Shown: positions 55,692 through 63,884 of the stretch, in pieces
Layout: each line of letters begins with the position of its first letter
Numbering within the stretch: position 1 is the first letter of the stretch
Assembly: GCA_019828565.1 (NCBI GenBank)
Contig: JAHDYR010000015.1
Span: forward strand, 124,001 to 188,000
Direction: 5' to 3'
Origin: Carpediemonas membranifera
Taxonomy: Eukaryota > Fornicata
DNA length: 64,000 nt
The notes under the pieces: generated by a model
Told to the model about the DNA's origin: nothing
Database searches by the model: none
Seen by the model: only the letters and a program-made list of their open reading frames with translations
Translations under genes and position numbers: made by a program

Positions 55692-58640
55692 CCACTGCCA
55701 CGAGACTCACAGGGTAACCGCTACATCTTCGTCATGACAGACCTCTTCACGAGGTGGACCGAGCTGGTAGCAGCCCCGTCCAATGGCGCCCAGCCAGCCG
55801 CCTATGCGCTCTGGCACGGCGTGTTCTGCCGGCACGGCCTTCCGGCCAACATCCTCAGCGACAACGGCACGGAATATGTCAACCGCGTCATCCAGGAGCT
55901 GACCGCGTACCTCAAGGTGTCCCACCACCGCACGATCCCATATCACCCGGCCAGCAACGGCCTCGTGGAGCGCCGGAATAAGGAAATCAAGCGGCACCTC
56001 CGCGTCCTGTGCGCCTTATTCGACCAGTTTGACCGATGGTCGGTCGCCGTGCTCCCCTACGTGCAGCTCCTACTGAACACGACGCCACACACCACGACCG
56101 GCTTTGCACCAATGGCCATGTTGAACGGCCTACAGGCGACCCCGCGCCGATTCGCCCTCGAGGGGGGAAGAGCAAGCCGAACAGCCAGACGACCCGATCA
56201 CCGACGCGGCCGCCTACGTCCAAGCCCTGGACGAACACCTACAGTCAGTCGCCGAGCGAGCTGCTGACTCACAGGCGGACCATCTGCGCCGCCGCAAGAT
56301 CACTCCAGACGACCCAGTCGCACCTGGCGATATCGTCCTGGCCCTGAACCCACGGCCGTCCAAGCTGCACGGCCACCTTGGCCCGTTCAAGGTCCTCGCA
56401 GTGCGCGACCACCACGCCATCAGCATCTCGCCACTGCTTGGCGGCGAGGAGAAGGTCATCCACGCCGATCAGGCAATCCGAGTCGAGGCCACCGAGCCCA
56501 ACGGCCAACTGGCCGCTCTCCAGGCCGGTGACGCCGAGGAGTACTACGTCAAAGCCATCCTGGGCGTCGATGAAGCCGATCCCAGCCACCTTATCGTCAA
56601 GTGGCTCGGCTACGACGAGTCTTCCAGCGAGGGTCCGGACAACGAGTCCGTCATGGCAGCCGTACCCACCCGTGAGTGGCTGCAGCGGACTCGGGAGGGC
56701 AGGATGTACCAGCAGAGGTACCTATAAGTGCAGTTTATGTAAACACATCCATTCTCTTCACGCTTAGGGCTCCCACACCCGCCTCAACAACTTCATGAAG
56801 CGGTCGCTCCACACGACCATGACGACAACGCCTTTTCACACGGTCGCCATCGACACCGTGGGCCCACTGCCACGAGACTCACAGGGTAACCGCTACATCT
56901 TCGTCATGACAGACCTCTTCACGAGGTGGACCGAGCTGGTAGCAGCCCCGTCCAATGGCGCCCAGCCAGCCGCCTATGCGCTCTGGCACGGCGTGTTCTG
57001 CCGGCACGGCCTTCCGGCCAACATCCTCAGCGACAACGGCACGGAATATGTCAACCGCGTCATCCAGGAGCTGACCGCGTACCTCAAGGTGTCCCACCAC
57101 CGCACGATCCCATATCACCCGGCCAGCAACGGCCTCGTGGAGCGCCGGAATAAGGAAATCAAGCGGCACCTCCGCGTCCTGTGCGCCTTATTCGACCAGT
57201 TTGACCGATGGTCGGTCGCCGTGCTCCCCTACGTGCAGCTCCTACTGAACACGACGCCACACACCACGACCGGCTTTGCACCAATGGCCATGTTGAACGG
57301 CCTACAGGCGACCCCGCGCCGATTCGCCCTCGAGGGGGAAGAGCAAGCCGAACAGCCAGACGACCCGATCACCGACGCGGCCGCCTACGTCCAAGCCCTG
57401 GACGAACACCTACAGTCAGTCGCCGAGCGAGCTGCTGACTCACAGGCGGACCATCTGCGCCGCCGCAAGATCACTCCAGACGACCCAGTCGCACCTGGCG
57501 ATATCGTCCTGGCCCTGAACCCACGGCCGTCCAAGCTGCACGGCCACCTTGGCCCGTTCAAGGTCCTCGCAGTGCGCGACCACCACGCCATCAGCATCTC
57601 GCCACTGCTTGGCGGCGAGGAGAAGGTCATCCACGCCGATCAGGCAATCCGAGTCGAGGCCACCGAGCCCAACGGCCAACTGGCCGCTCTCCAGGCCGGT
57701 GACGCCGAGGAGTACTACGTCGAAGCCATCCTGGGCGTCGATGAAGCCGATCCCAGCCACCTTATCGTCAAGTGGCTCGGCTACGACGAGTCTTCCAGCG
57801 AGGGTCCGGACAACGAGTCCGTCATGGCAGCCGTACCCACCCGTGAGTGGCTGCAGCGGACTCGGGAGGGCAGGATGTACCAGCAGAGGTACCTATAAGT
57901 GCAGTTTATGTAAACACATCCATTCTCTTCACGCTTAGGGCTCCCACACCCGCCTCAACAACTTCATGAAGCGGTCGCTCCACACGACCATGACGACAAC
58001 GCCTTTTCACACGGTCGCCATCGACACCGTGGGCCCACTGCCACGAGACTCACAGGGTAACCGCTACATCTTCGTCATGACAGACCTCTTCACGAGGTGG
58101 ACCGAGCTGGTAGCAGCCCCGTCCAATGGCGCCCAGCCAGCCGCCTATGCGCTCTGGCACGGCGTGTTCTGCCGGCACGGCCTTCCGGCCAACATCCTCA
58201 GCGACAACGGCACGGAATATGTCAACCGCGTCATCCAGGAGCTGACCGCGTACCTCAAGGTGTCCCACCACCGCACGATCCCATATCACCCGGCCAGCAA
58301 CGGCCTCGTGGAGCGCCGGAATAAGGAAATCAAGCGGCACCTCCGCGTCCTGTGCGCCTTATTCGACCAGTTTGACCGATGGTCGGTCGCCGTGCTCCCC
58401 TACGTGCAGCTCCTACTGAACACGACGCCACACACCACGACCGGCTTTGCACCAATGGCCATGTTGAACGGCCTACAGGCGACCCCGCGCCGATTCGCCC
58501 TCGAGGGGGAAGAGCAAGCCGAACAGCCAGACGACCCGATCACCGACGCGGCCGCCTACGTCCAAGCCCTGGACGAACACCTACAGTCAGTCGCCGAGCG
58601 AGCTGCTGACTCACAGGCGGACCATCTGCGCCGCCGCAAG
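55692..58640 (+). repeat. tandem array of an integrase-chromodomain segment (2.5 copies, 1171-bp period)
   Basis: Copy 1 (from 55692, 5' end cut by element 4), copy 2 and copy 3 (ending abruptly at 58640) are nearly identical. The period is 1171 bp between copies 2 and 3 and 1172 before an extra G in copy 1 near 56162-56167, which breaks that ORF. Each unit holds the integrase core, chromodomain, stop and about 65 bp of 3' sequence and then restarts inside integrase. Near-identity means recent amplification or an assembly collapse/expansion artefact next to a gap. Confidence 0.9.
56795..57898 (+). CDS. integrase-chromodomain ORF, intact array copy 2
   Basis: ATG 56795 (MKRSLHTTMTTTPFHTVAID) gives 367 residues: integrase core with AIDTVGPL, LSDNGTEYVN and HPASNGLVERRNKE as the D,D,E residues, the integrase C-terminal part (PDDPVAPGDIVLALNP, HGHLGPFKVLAV), then a chromodomain (YYVEAILGVDEADPSHLIVKWLGYDESS). 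RT and RNase H are absent. The upstream zinc-binding half of integrase is missing (a TAG lies 11 codons before the ATG). Copy 1 (55734-56727) is the same but frameshifted; copy 3 (57966-58658) lacks the C-terminal third. Confidence 0.8.
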   Translation: MKRSLHTTMTTTPFHTVAIDTVGPLPRDSQGNRYIFVMTDLFTRWTELVAAPSNGAQPAAYALWHGVFCRHGLPANILSDNGTEYVNRVIQELTAYLKVSHHRTIPYHPASNGLVERRNKEIKRHLRVLCALFDQFDRWSVAVLPYVQLLLNTTPHTTTGFAPMAMLNGLQATPRRFALEGEEQAEQPDDPITDAAAYVQALDEHLQSVAERAADSQADHLRRRKITPDDPVAPGDIVLALNPRPSKLHGHLGPFKVLAVRDHHAISISPLLGGEEKVIHADQAIRVEATEPNGQLAALQAGDAEEYYVEAILGVDEADPSHLIVKWLGYDESSSEGPDNESVMAAVPTREWLQRTREGRMYQQRYL

Positions 58641-58658
58641 AGAATTCCTCGTCCATAA
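57966..58658 (+). pseudogene. integrase ORF, truncated array copy 3
   Basis: It is identical to copy 2 up to 58640 (through DHLRRRK), then runs into unrelated inverted RNase H sequence and stops at 58658. The integrase triad is intact; the C-terminal domain and chromodomain are lost. Confidence 0.8.
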
Positions 58659-58910
58659 GGCGTCTTGTCTCGCGTCGGAGTCGCTGGACTCTCAGGGGCT
58701 GCGTTGCCGGCCGGGAGAGTTGGTCTGCGACGACGTTGCTCGCGCATGCGACATGGAAAACCTGCAGGTCGTACTGCTCCATCTCAAGCCTCCAGCGGAT
58801 GAGCTTGGCTGCGTTGGCCTTCTCTAGGTACTGAAGATTCCTATGGTCCGTCTCCACGGTCAGTGGACAGCCGAGCACCAATCCATTCCACGTTCGTAGA
58901 GCAAACAAGA
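58641..58910 (-). pseudogene. Ty3 RNase H fragment, inverted relative to the array
   Basis: The minus strand reads ILFALRTWNGLVLGCPLTVETDHRNLQYLEKANAAKLIRWRLEMEQYDLQVFHV, then NVVADQLSRP, the end of a Ty3 RNase H (TDH..L, ..DALSR). It is bounded by the array breakpoint at 58640 and by an LTR at 58911. Confidence 0.75.
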
Positions 58911-59024
58911 TGTGCTCCTACTGGAGGAGGGAAAGAACTTTAATAAAGAGAAAACCCAATGGTTGCAAATATGGTGTAATCTATAAGTCATAAACTATGT
59001 AAGTATTGGGTAAGACCCACTACA
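58911..59024 (-). repeat. isolated Ty3 LTR (114 bp, minus orientation)
   Basis: On minus it starts TGTAGTGGGTCTTACCCA (a TGGGT/ACCCA hairpin) and ends GTAGGAGCACA, similar to element 2's LTR (TGTGGTGGTC... GCGAGGCACA). The purine tract GAAGGGGCAG (59025-59034) and hairpin GTGCCC-AAAT-GGGCAC (59036-59051) lie next to it. It belongs to the element 2 group. Confidence 0.7.
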
Positions 59025-59141
59025 CTGCCCCTTCAGTGCCCAAATGGGCACGACCTCAAGCGGTGTGACTGTACGACTAGTGAGGATTTGTCGAAGAGTC
59101 AGCTGCTTTGTTCACGGTTGCCACGCCGCTCGCGCCGCAGT

Positions 59142-59164
59142 CCATCTCATTGGCAGTGAGATGG
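59142..59164 (-). promoter_or_regulatory. hairpin with CTGCCAA loop (minus strand)
   Basis: CCATCTCA-CTGCCAA-TGAGATGG read on minus, 117 bp upstream of the LTR. It is the counterpart of 48365-48383 in element 2. Confidence 0.6.
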
Positions 59165-59243
59165 GCTATGTCTGACCTTCTCGTCGGTGTCGCTGCGCGC
59201 ACTGACAATGTCTCAAATCTTTTCCTGAGATTCAAATATTTTG

Positions 59244-59327
59244 TGTGGTACCACTGGAAAAATAGCGCGCTGATGTAAAATGGATTCTTACCGGGGACAC
59301 TGCCCCTCCACGGCCAGTATAGGCCGT
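59244..59327 (-). repeat. putative very short LTR with PPT and hairpin (minus orientation)
   Basis: On minus: stem ACGGCC/GGCCGT (59327-59310), tract GGAGGGGCAG (59309-59300), then TGTCCCCGGTAAGAATCC... ending GGTACCACA at 59244, giving a possible LTR of about 56 bp. The hairpin and tract match 48089-48116 of element 2. Only one copy of the LTR is seen, so its ends are inferred. Confidence 0.45.
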
Positions 59328-59663
59328 CAAATGAAACAAACCAGTTTGAAACAATCAAACGGTGCACCTTTGGATCAAACGACCTTCGGTTTCGTATTTT
59401 GCCCAACATGGGGACTTCTTCGCGTTCGTTACATAGTACTGTCGAAATATGGCCATTAGAGGCCTCAACGAGGCTTCGTTGTCGAGTTCTGGTGCTTTTT
59501 TCTTCACAGCCATTGCCGTCATCTGGTTCCTGCACCAATAACAATAACAACATCAAAATAGGTAATAAGGGGATAAATGGAGGTTATATGACGTTGTTTG
59601 GCAGCATTTTGGGGCAGTTTCGACGCGGAACTAAATTGTCAGATTTGGCATTTCGCTTTTCGC

Positions 59664-59987
59664 ATGCCAAAAGCGGGGGAAACGGTTTCTGCGTCATCTA
59701 TTGCCGATATCCGTTCGCAGCTCATGGAGCTTGCTCCCGCTGAGCTTCAGGATCTTCTGGCCACGCTGCCTTCCGCTTCTTCTGCCGCCGCCGCTCCTTC
59801 TGGCGCGATCCGTAAGCGCGCTAGCCGCAAAACGGCCAAAAAGTAAGTAACAACATCAAACTAACGCTGATATAGCGCCACAATCACGACTGCCGTGCGC
59901 GAGAAGCTGTTGTCTTCTGTCCCCCTTGAGGGTTTTGAGTTACCGCTGTTATGGACAGTAAACCATAATTTATATATTGCAGTTTAA
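59664..59987 (+). pseudogene. truncated relative of the Ty3 antisense gene (one intron)
   Basis: Exon 1 is 59664-59842 (MPKAGETVSASSIADIRSQL...RKRASRKTAK). The intron is 59843-59875 (33 nt; GTAAGT, an ACTAAC branch-like site, TATAG). Exon 2 is 59876-59987. The order of a short helical N-terminus, Arg/Lys-rich RKR stretch, intron, then VREKLLSSVPLEGFELPLL parallels the antisense gene of element 2 (RKRLATGN, intron, IRAEVTRRLAG...VEMPLQ). The coding-like sequence ends near 59950 in AT-rich DNA, so about 250 C-terminal residues are missing. It is antisense to the minus-oriented LTR remnant at 59244. Confidence 0.55.
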
Positions 59988-60136
59988 GACCACGACACCT
60001 ATGTGTCGAAATTATAAACATTCCTGAACTAGGCTTAGTACGCCACAGTAATATTACTTTGGGGAAATGCATACTGTTAGAATGGCCAGTTAATCCGGGG
60101 ATATACGGAGGATAAACACCCTTTTGCACAAGAAAC

Positions 60137-60252
60137 TGCAAGAAAAAATGAGATTCACCCGTATCTTTTTCACTATTTCACACGTTTCACCAACGTTGGT
60201 GAAACGTAGAGAAACGTGCGGAAGGTACGGGTAAGTCTCATTTTTGCTTGCA
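60137..60252. mobile_element. 116-bp foldback element with central perfect palindrome
   Basis: Outer arms TGCAAG.AAAAATGAGA.T.ACCCGTA (60137 onward and, inverted, ending 60252) match with about four differences. The centre holds a 26-bp perfect palindrome (60182-60207, core CACCAACGTTGGTG). There is no ORF. TGCA at both ends could be a target duplication. The surrounding 59988-60136 and 60253-60341 are AT-rich without genes. Confidence 0.7.
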
Positions 60253-60341
60253 TACGACGTGCTAGGGGCATTCTTGTGATTCGTAGGTAGGTGCTGATGT
60301 TGCATAACCATTCATTGCTTATTCAAAGTGATAATAACGTG

Positions 60342-60557
60342 TTAGTGGTCTTTAAGTTGCTGTATTACATCTATAAACATATCTCCTATCTCTTCCAGAA
60401 CGTGTTGTGTGTCATTCAGCCTCTCATTCACCAAACCCTCGCAATTCAGCCCAGTGATGTGATTTCGTATTTCTCGAACAGAATCTTGTATCTTGCCGAC
60501 TTCATGGAGGCAACTGGTCATATGATTAAGCCTTTCGTTCGTGGATAACCGGAACAT
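60342..60557 (-). CDS. small coiled-coil protein (tentative)
   Basis: ATG 60557 (MFRLSTNERLNHMTSCL) gives about 71 residues, predicted helical (VGKIQDSVREIRNHI, HVLEEIGDMFIDVIQQL). It is divergent from the gene at 60592 with 34 bp between starts. Codon bias is weaker than in host genes and there is no family match; it may be spurious. Confidence 0.3.
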   Translation of the reverse strand: MFRLSTNERLNHMTSCLHEVGKIQDSVREIRNHITGLNCEGLVNERLNDTQHVLEEIGDMFIDVIQQLKDH

Positions 60558-60591
60558 TGACGTCAACACCTGCGCAGTTTAAGATGAGAAT

Positions 60592-61809
60592 ATGACGACC
60601 AGTGAAACTGCGAAGAAAGCTGAGATTTCGCAGGGCACGTCTTGCGGATCGGATAAGAGAACAGAGTACCGCCGGCTGTTCGTGACTAGCTTCCTGGAAT
60701 GCTTTTTCGACGTCGCGGACATCCCAACTATCGGTCTGACGACCTCTGACGTTCATCGCGCTCTCCTTGGCATGCAGGATGTGATATCGGGCCTCTGCAA
60801 CGGCTTTCGCAAGATTGCTATTGCAAACTCCGTCAGGCGCACGACTACTGAGCCCATTCAGGCATTTGTGGCAAGTAGAAAGGGTGGCACAGAGCTCATT
60901 GGCACAAAGATACCCTACCTGGTTGTCAGAGACAGAGCAAATGCAGCTGAACACTTGCAGGAGTTTAGAAACAGGATGTCTGTGCTGTTTCGGGGACTTG
61001 GACTCCACGATGTCTCCAGTCTGATCACTTGCACCGGCATTCAATGGCCTCCATCCGTTGTAATCAGGATCAAGCATCGCAAGCTCCAGCCTGAGCCACG
61101 TACCCCAGCAGAAACACCCGCAGAGACACCCACAAAGACTCCAGTGACAACATTGGTACCAAAGCTCAGAAAAAGAGCTGACTTGGCTACCATCAAGCCT
61201 GATTCCCCCGTCAAGAAGCTTAATTTTGATGCGCAGATGCATGAGCCTGCTCAGAAGCGATCGAGGCTCGAAGAGGCTGACTTGAAGGAGGTTGCCGCGA
61301 TGGTGACGGCTTCACTCTCCACAACTGTCACTGATCTCCTCAAGCAGTCACCCAAGGCCGTTGAAATGAACGATAAGGTCCCCGCCCTCAAGCAAGCGAC
61401 GTTTCTGAAGCTATATCAGCGTAAGTTACTGTTCGCATGCGCTGTTTGTGCTTCACCTGAATGGTACTTCAACCCAAACATGAAAAGAAACGAGTATGAA
61501 ACGTGCTATCTCTGCCATCAGTTCATGCATCTTCAGTGTGTCAGAGAGAAGAGGATTGATGGTAAGAACAGAAAGGTTTGCGCAGCTTGCAGTCTGGCAG
61601 GAAGGTCTAACAGATGTCACGCGTGTATCAAGGACGGAGACAAGTCGACAAAGGACACTGGCGTCTGCCGGGCGTGCCTAAACTGGTTCTGCGAAGAGAA
61701 ACACTTCAGCTATGCTGAGTTCCATCTCGACGGCCAGGACTATCGTGTCAGGGTTCTGCGACCAGTGTATGACTGTCTACCAGAAGGTGGCGGATATGAA
61801 GCCAATTGA
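60592..61809 (+). CDS. hypothetical protein with C-terminal double zinc-binding region
   Basis: The 405-residue protein starts at ATG 60592, 14 bp after a CAGTTTAAG motif that also occurs in element 2 LTRs. The N-terminal 150 residues are helical; 160-260 is Pro/Thr/Lys-rich with a possible nuclear signal (KKLNF, KRSRLEE). The last 130 residues are Cys/His-rich: CAVCASPEW, CYLCHQFMHLQCV (a PHD-like C-x2-C-x4-H-x2-C), CAACSLAGRSNRCHACI, CRACLNWFC. This may be a PHD or CXXC-type zinc module reading chromatin or DNA. Codon use is less GC3-biased than most host genes here, suggesting recent arrival. It is convergent with the gene at 61837 (27 bp between stops). Confidence 0.55.
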   Translation: MTTSETAKKAEISQGTSCGSDKRTEYRRLFVTSFLECFFDVADIPTIGLTTSDVHRALLGMQDVISGLCNGFRKIAIANSVRRTTTEPIQAFVASRKGGTELIGTKIPYLVVRDRANAAEHLQEFRNRMSVLFRGLGLHDVSSLITCTGIQWPPSVVIRIKHRKLQPEPRTPAETPAETPTKTPVTTLVPKLRKRADLATIKPDSPVKKLNFDAQMHEPAQKRSRLEEADLKEVAAMVTASLSTTVTDLLKQSPKAVEMNDKVPALKQATFLKLYQRKLLFACAVCASPEWYFNPNMKRNEYETCYLCHQFMHLQCVREKRIDGKNRKVCAACSLAGRSNRCHACIKDGDKSTKDTGVCRACLNWFCEEKHFSYAEFHLDGQDYRVRVLRPVYDCLPEGGGYEAN

Positions 61810-61836
61810 GTAAGTTAAATAGGGAGATTTTGAACT

Positions 61837-62862
61837 TTAAGTGTCTTCCAGTGCCGCTCTGTGCGCAACTGTCATCTCAGTAATGTAGCGCGAGGCCATA
61901 ACATCCGCCGGAGATCTCTGCAGTGGTCTATATGCAAGTACCTCAGAAACAAGGTCGACCATCTCGGGAAGAGGGATTGGCGTGCGGAACTGAGTGGCTG
62001 TGAGGATCTCAATCGCGCCCGGGGTTATGGACATTGATCCATTCGCGATAACCCGTCTCCCTGCTGTGCCAGGTGCGAGCCCATAGCCGGAGAAGTAACG
62101 CGAGACGAAGTGGAGCGGGTTGTCCATGCATGTAGTGCGGTAGAGCCAAAAGCAGTCCTGCAGGACGAGTTCGTTGGCAAGCATTTTCTCCGGAGTGAGA
62201 ATGATGCACGTATGCTCGTATGCCTGGGTCGAAATGGACTGCTTAAGCAGAGAGAACTCGCTATTGTCCGCTCCGGTACAGGTGGCGAAGTAGATGAGCC
62301 GAACCCGGCTGGTGGTGACGAGGGATGGCTCACGGAAAGCGAAGAGGATCATCTGTACGATATCGTGAAGGTACAGGAACTCGTTAGCGCTCGCATTAAC
62401 GATCATTCTCGACGTTGTGGTCTCGCTGTGGCCAGAAACAACCCAGAATGTCTCGAAATTGGCGAATTCTGCAGCCAACTGTTGCAGTATGGAGCCGAGG
62501 TGGGTCGTCGAGACGAAACTGACGGCAACCGTGGTGAGCCACTCGTCGCTGACGAGATCGAGGATGGCCTTCATGCGCTTGTGGTACCCCTCGGAGCCAG
62601 CAAGCCCGGTGACAGTGAAGACCGGGTTCGCACAAGTAGGTGCTTCGAAGCCATGGACTGGCTCGAGCAGGATAACGATGCGGCGGTTCACAAGCTTGCT
62701 CAGGGTGAAGGGGCAGTCATGCGTGGACCTGATTCCGTCATATTCCTTCAGGCCCTGGTTGCGAAGGTCAGAACGCGGCCTAGTGATTCCACAGACGCAT
62801 TCATACGTGAGAGGATGGTCGCTGATGCGTCTGGTACCGAATTTGCCAAATTTCCTCTCCAT
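61837..62862 (-). CDS. CHAT/caspase-like protein with N-terminal Cys-rich segment (tentative)
   Basis: ATG 62862 (MERKFGKFGTRRISDH) gives 341 residues. The N-terminus has a possible zinc site (YECVCGITR ... HDCPF). The core resembles CHAT/caspase-fold peptidases: FETFWVVSGHSETT carries the G-H catalytic-His strand, and about 55 residues later VRLIYFATCTGADNS carries a strand ending in Cys, where the catalytic Cys of CHAT (..L.aC.tg) sits. The rest is unrecognised. The fold call rests on these two motifs and spacing only. Codon use is less biased than in host genes. Tail to tail with the zinc-finger gene at 60592; the two may have arrived together. Confidence 0.4.
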   Translation of the reverse strand: MERKFGKFGTRRISDHPLTYECVCGITRPRSDLRNQGLKEYDGIRSTHDCPFTLSKLVNRRIVILLEPVHGFEAPTCANPVFTVTGLAGSEGYHKRMKAILDLVSDEWLTTVAVSFVSTTHLGSILQQLAAEFANFETFWVVSGHSETTTSRMIVNASANEFLYLHDIVQMILFAFREPSLVTTSRVRLIYFATCTGADNSEFSLLKQSISTQAYEHTCIILTPEKMLANELVLQDCFWLYRTTCMDNPLHFVSRYFSGYGLAPGTAGRRVIANGSMSITPGAIEILTATQFRTPIPLPEMVDLVSEVLAYRPLQRSPADVMASRYITEMTVAHRAALEDT

Positions 62863-63049
62863 TTGGCAACTACCACTTTTTTTTTCCAACACTGGTAGTT
62901 GGCCGAACCAGCTATAGGGAAGGATATGGACCACAATAAGCAAGCATTCTGGTGTTACAGATAAGATATTGTATGTGTGTCCTTTACGGTGTGAGACGGC
63001 CCCATCAATCCCGAGAAATACCGCGTGTCCGTTTGCAAAAAAAAATCAG

Positions 63050-63859
63050 ATGGCGAGAAGAAAGGCGCTCCCACCAAAGCCGCAGCCTGGGGGTATCAGA
63101 ATACCCATTACGTCCACTGCGGGCAAGACGCCGCCGTCTGCGCCTTCAAATGATTCTCAGGAGGGTTCCTCAAGCGAAGATTCCATCATTGAATCCGTTG
63201 TGCATACTCAGGCACTGCATCCGGATCTGGTCGCCGCGATCTACCCAAACACTCCCGAGGAGTCGATCAGGGGAGCTTAAGGAGGCCGAGAAGGACCTTC
63301 CTCCCCTCGAACCCCCGAGTTGGTTATCCACCCGGCTGACCCACCCCTCCATTGCCGTTGAGGTGCAGCCTTGTCTGGCTCCCGACCACACGGACGTGGG
63401 TAGAGGCCTCATTGCAACTGCCGCAATTGAGCCCGGAAAGCTCCTCGGCATTTACGCCGGTAGGATTGTGTCCGACGAGGACTACCACGCGAATAACAGC
63501 AACATGGTGTTTGTTCATTGTTCATTATGCCTTTACACAGCATTTCATTCGACGCTAGCAACATTTACGTCGACGCCGGCGAAGGTGAAGGCATTGGTGT
63601 ACACCTCATCAACCACAGTGAGAGTGACACCAATTGCCAGTTCACCAACCGTTTGCTCAAGGACCTTCCAGTCCTTGCGGTTGAGTCGACGAACGTCATT
63701 CAGGCCGAAGAGTTTCTTCGTATCAGTTACGGCGAGATCTTCTTTGATGCGGGTGAGGTCTTGACCATTGCTAGGTTCCCGAGTCTGCCCATTTCTCATC
63801 TGAACTATCTCACAAGGTTCCTGGAGCAGTATCCGGCACTCAAGAAGCGGAAGAAATGA
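63050..63859 (+). CDS. SET-domain lysine methyltransferase (intron plus one frame break)
   Basis: ATG 63050 starts a basic Ser/Pro-rich N-terminus (MARRKALPPKPQPGG). At about 63270 the frame breaks within an AGGGG run (SIR then ELKEAEKDLPPLEPPSW); a 1-base indel or an alternative 49-nt intron (GTCGCC...TTAAG) would restore it. The SET domain follows: TDVGRGLIATAAIEPGKLLGIYAG, then a 32-nt intron (63509-63540, GTTTGT...ACACAG), then SFDASNIYVDAGEGEGIGVHLINHSESDTNC (the NHS cofactor motif) and YGEIFFDAGEVL. No pre- or post-SET cysteines are seen. It probably methylates histone or other lysines. Confidence 0.65.
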
Positions 63860-63884
63860 ATTAAAATGTCAAAGCATCTCTTTT

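Noticed and set aside
55692-58640. CRISPR-like or satellite array
   Set aside because: The 1171-bp repeats encode integrase and chromodomain; there is no repeat-spacer pattern.
59077-59556. 159-codon minus-strand open frame
   Set aside because: It runs through the CTGCCAA hairpin, the short LTR and the purine tract; no codon bias or domain.
59976-60000. second mariner end (TTGCAGTTTAAGACC) after the truncated antisense-type gene
   Set aside because: Only the first nine bases match the 50-kb mariner TIR and no inverted partner with TA flanks was found downstream; the same CAGTTTAAG also occurs in LTRs and before the gene at 60592.
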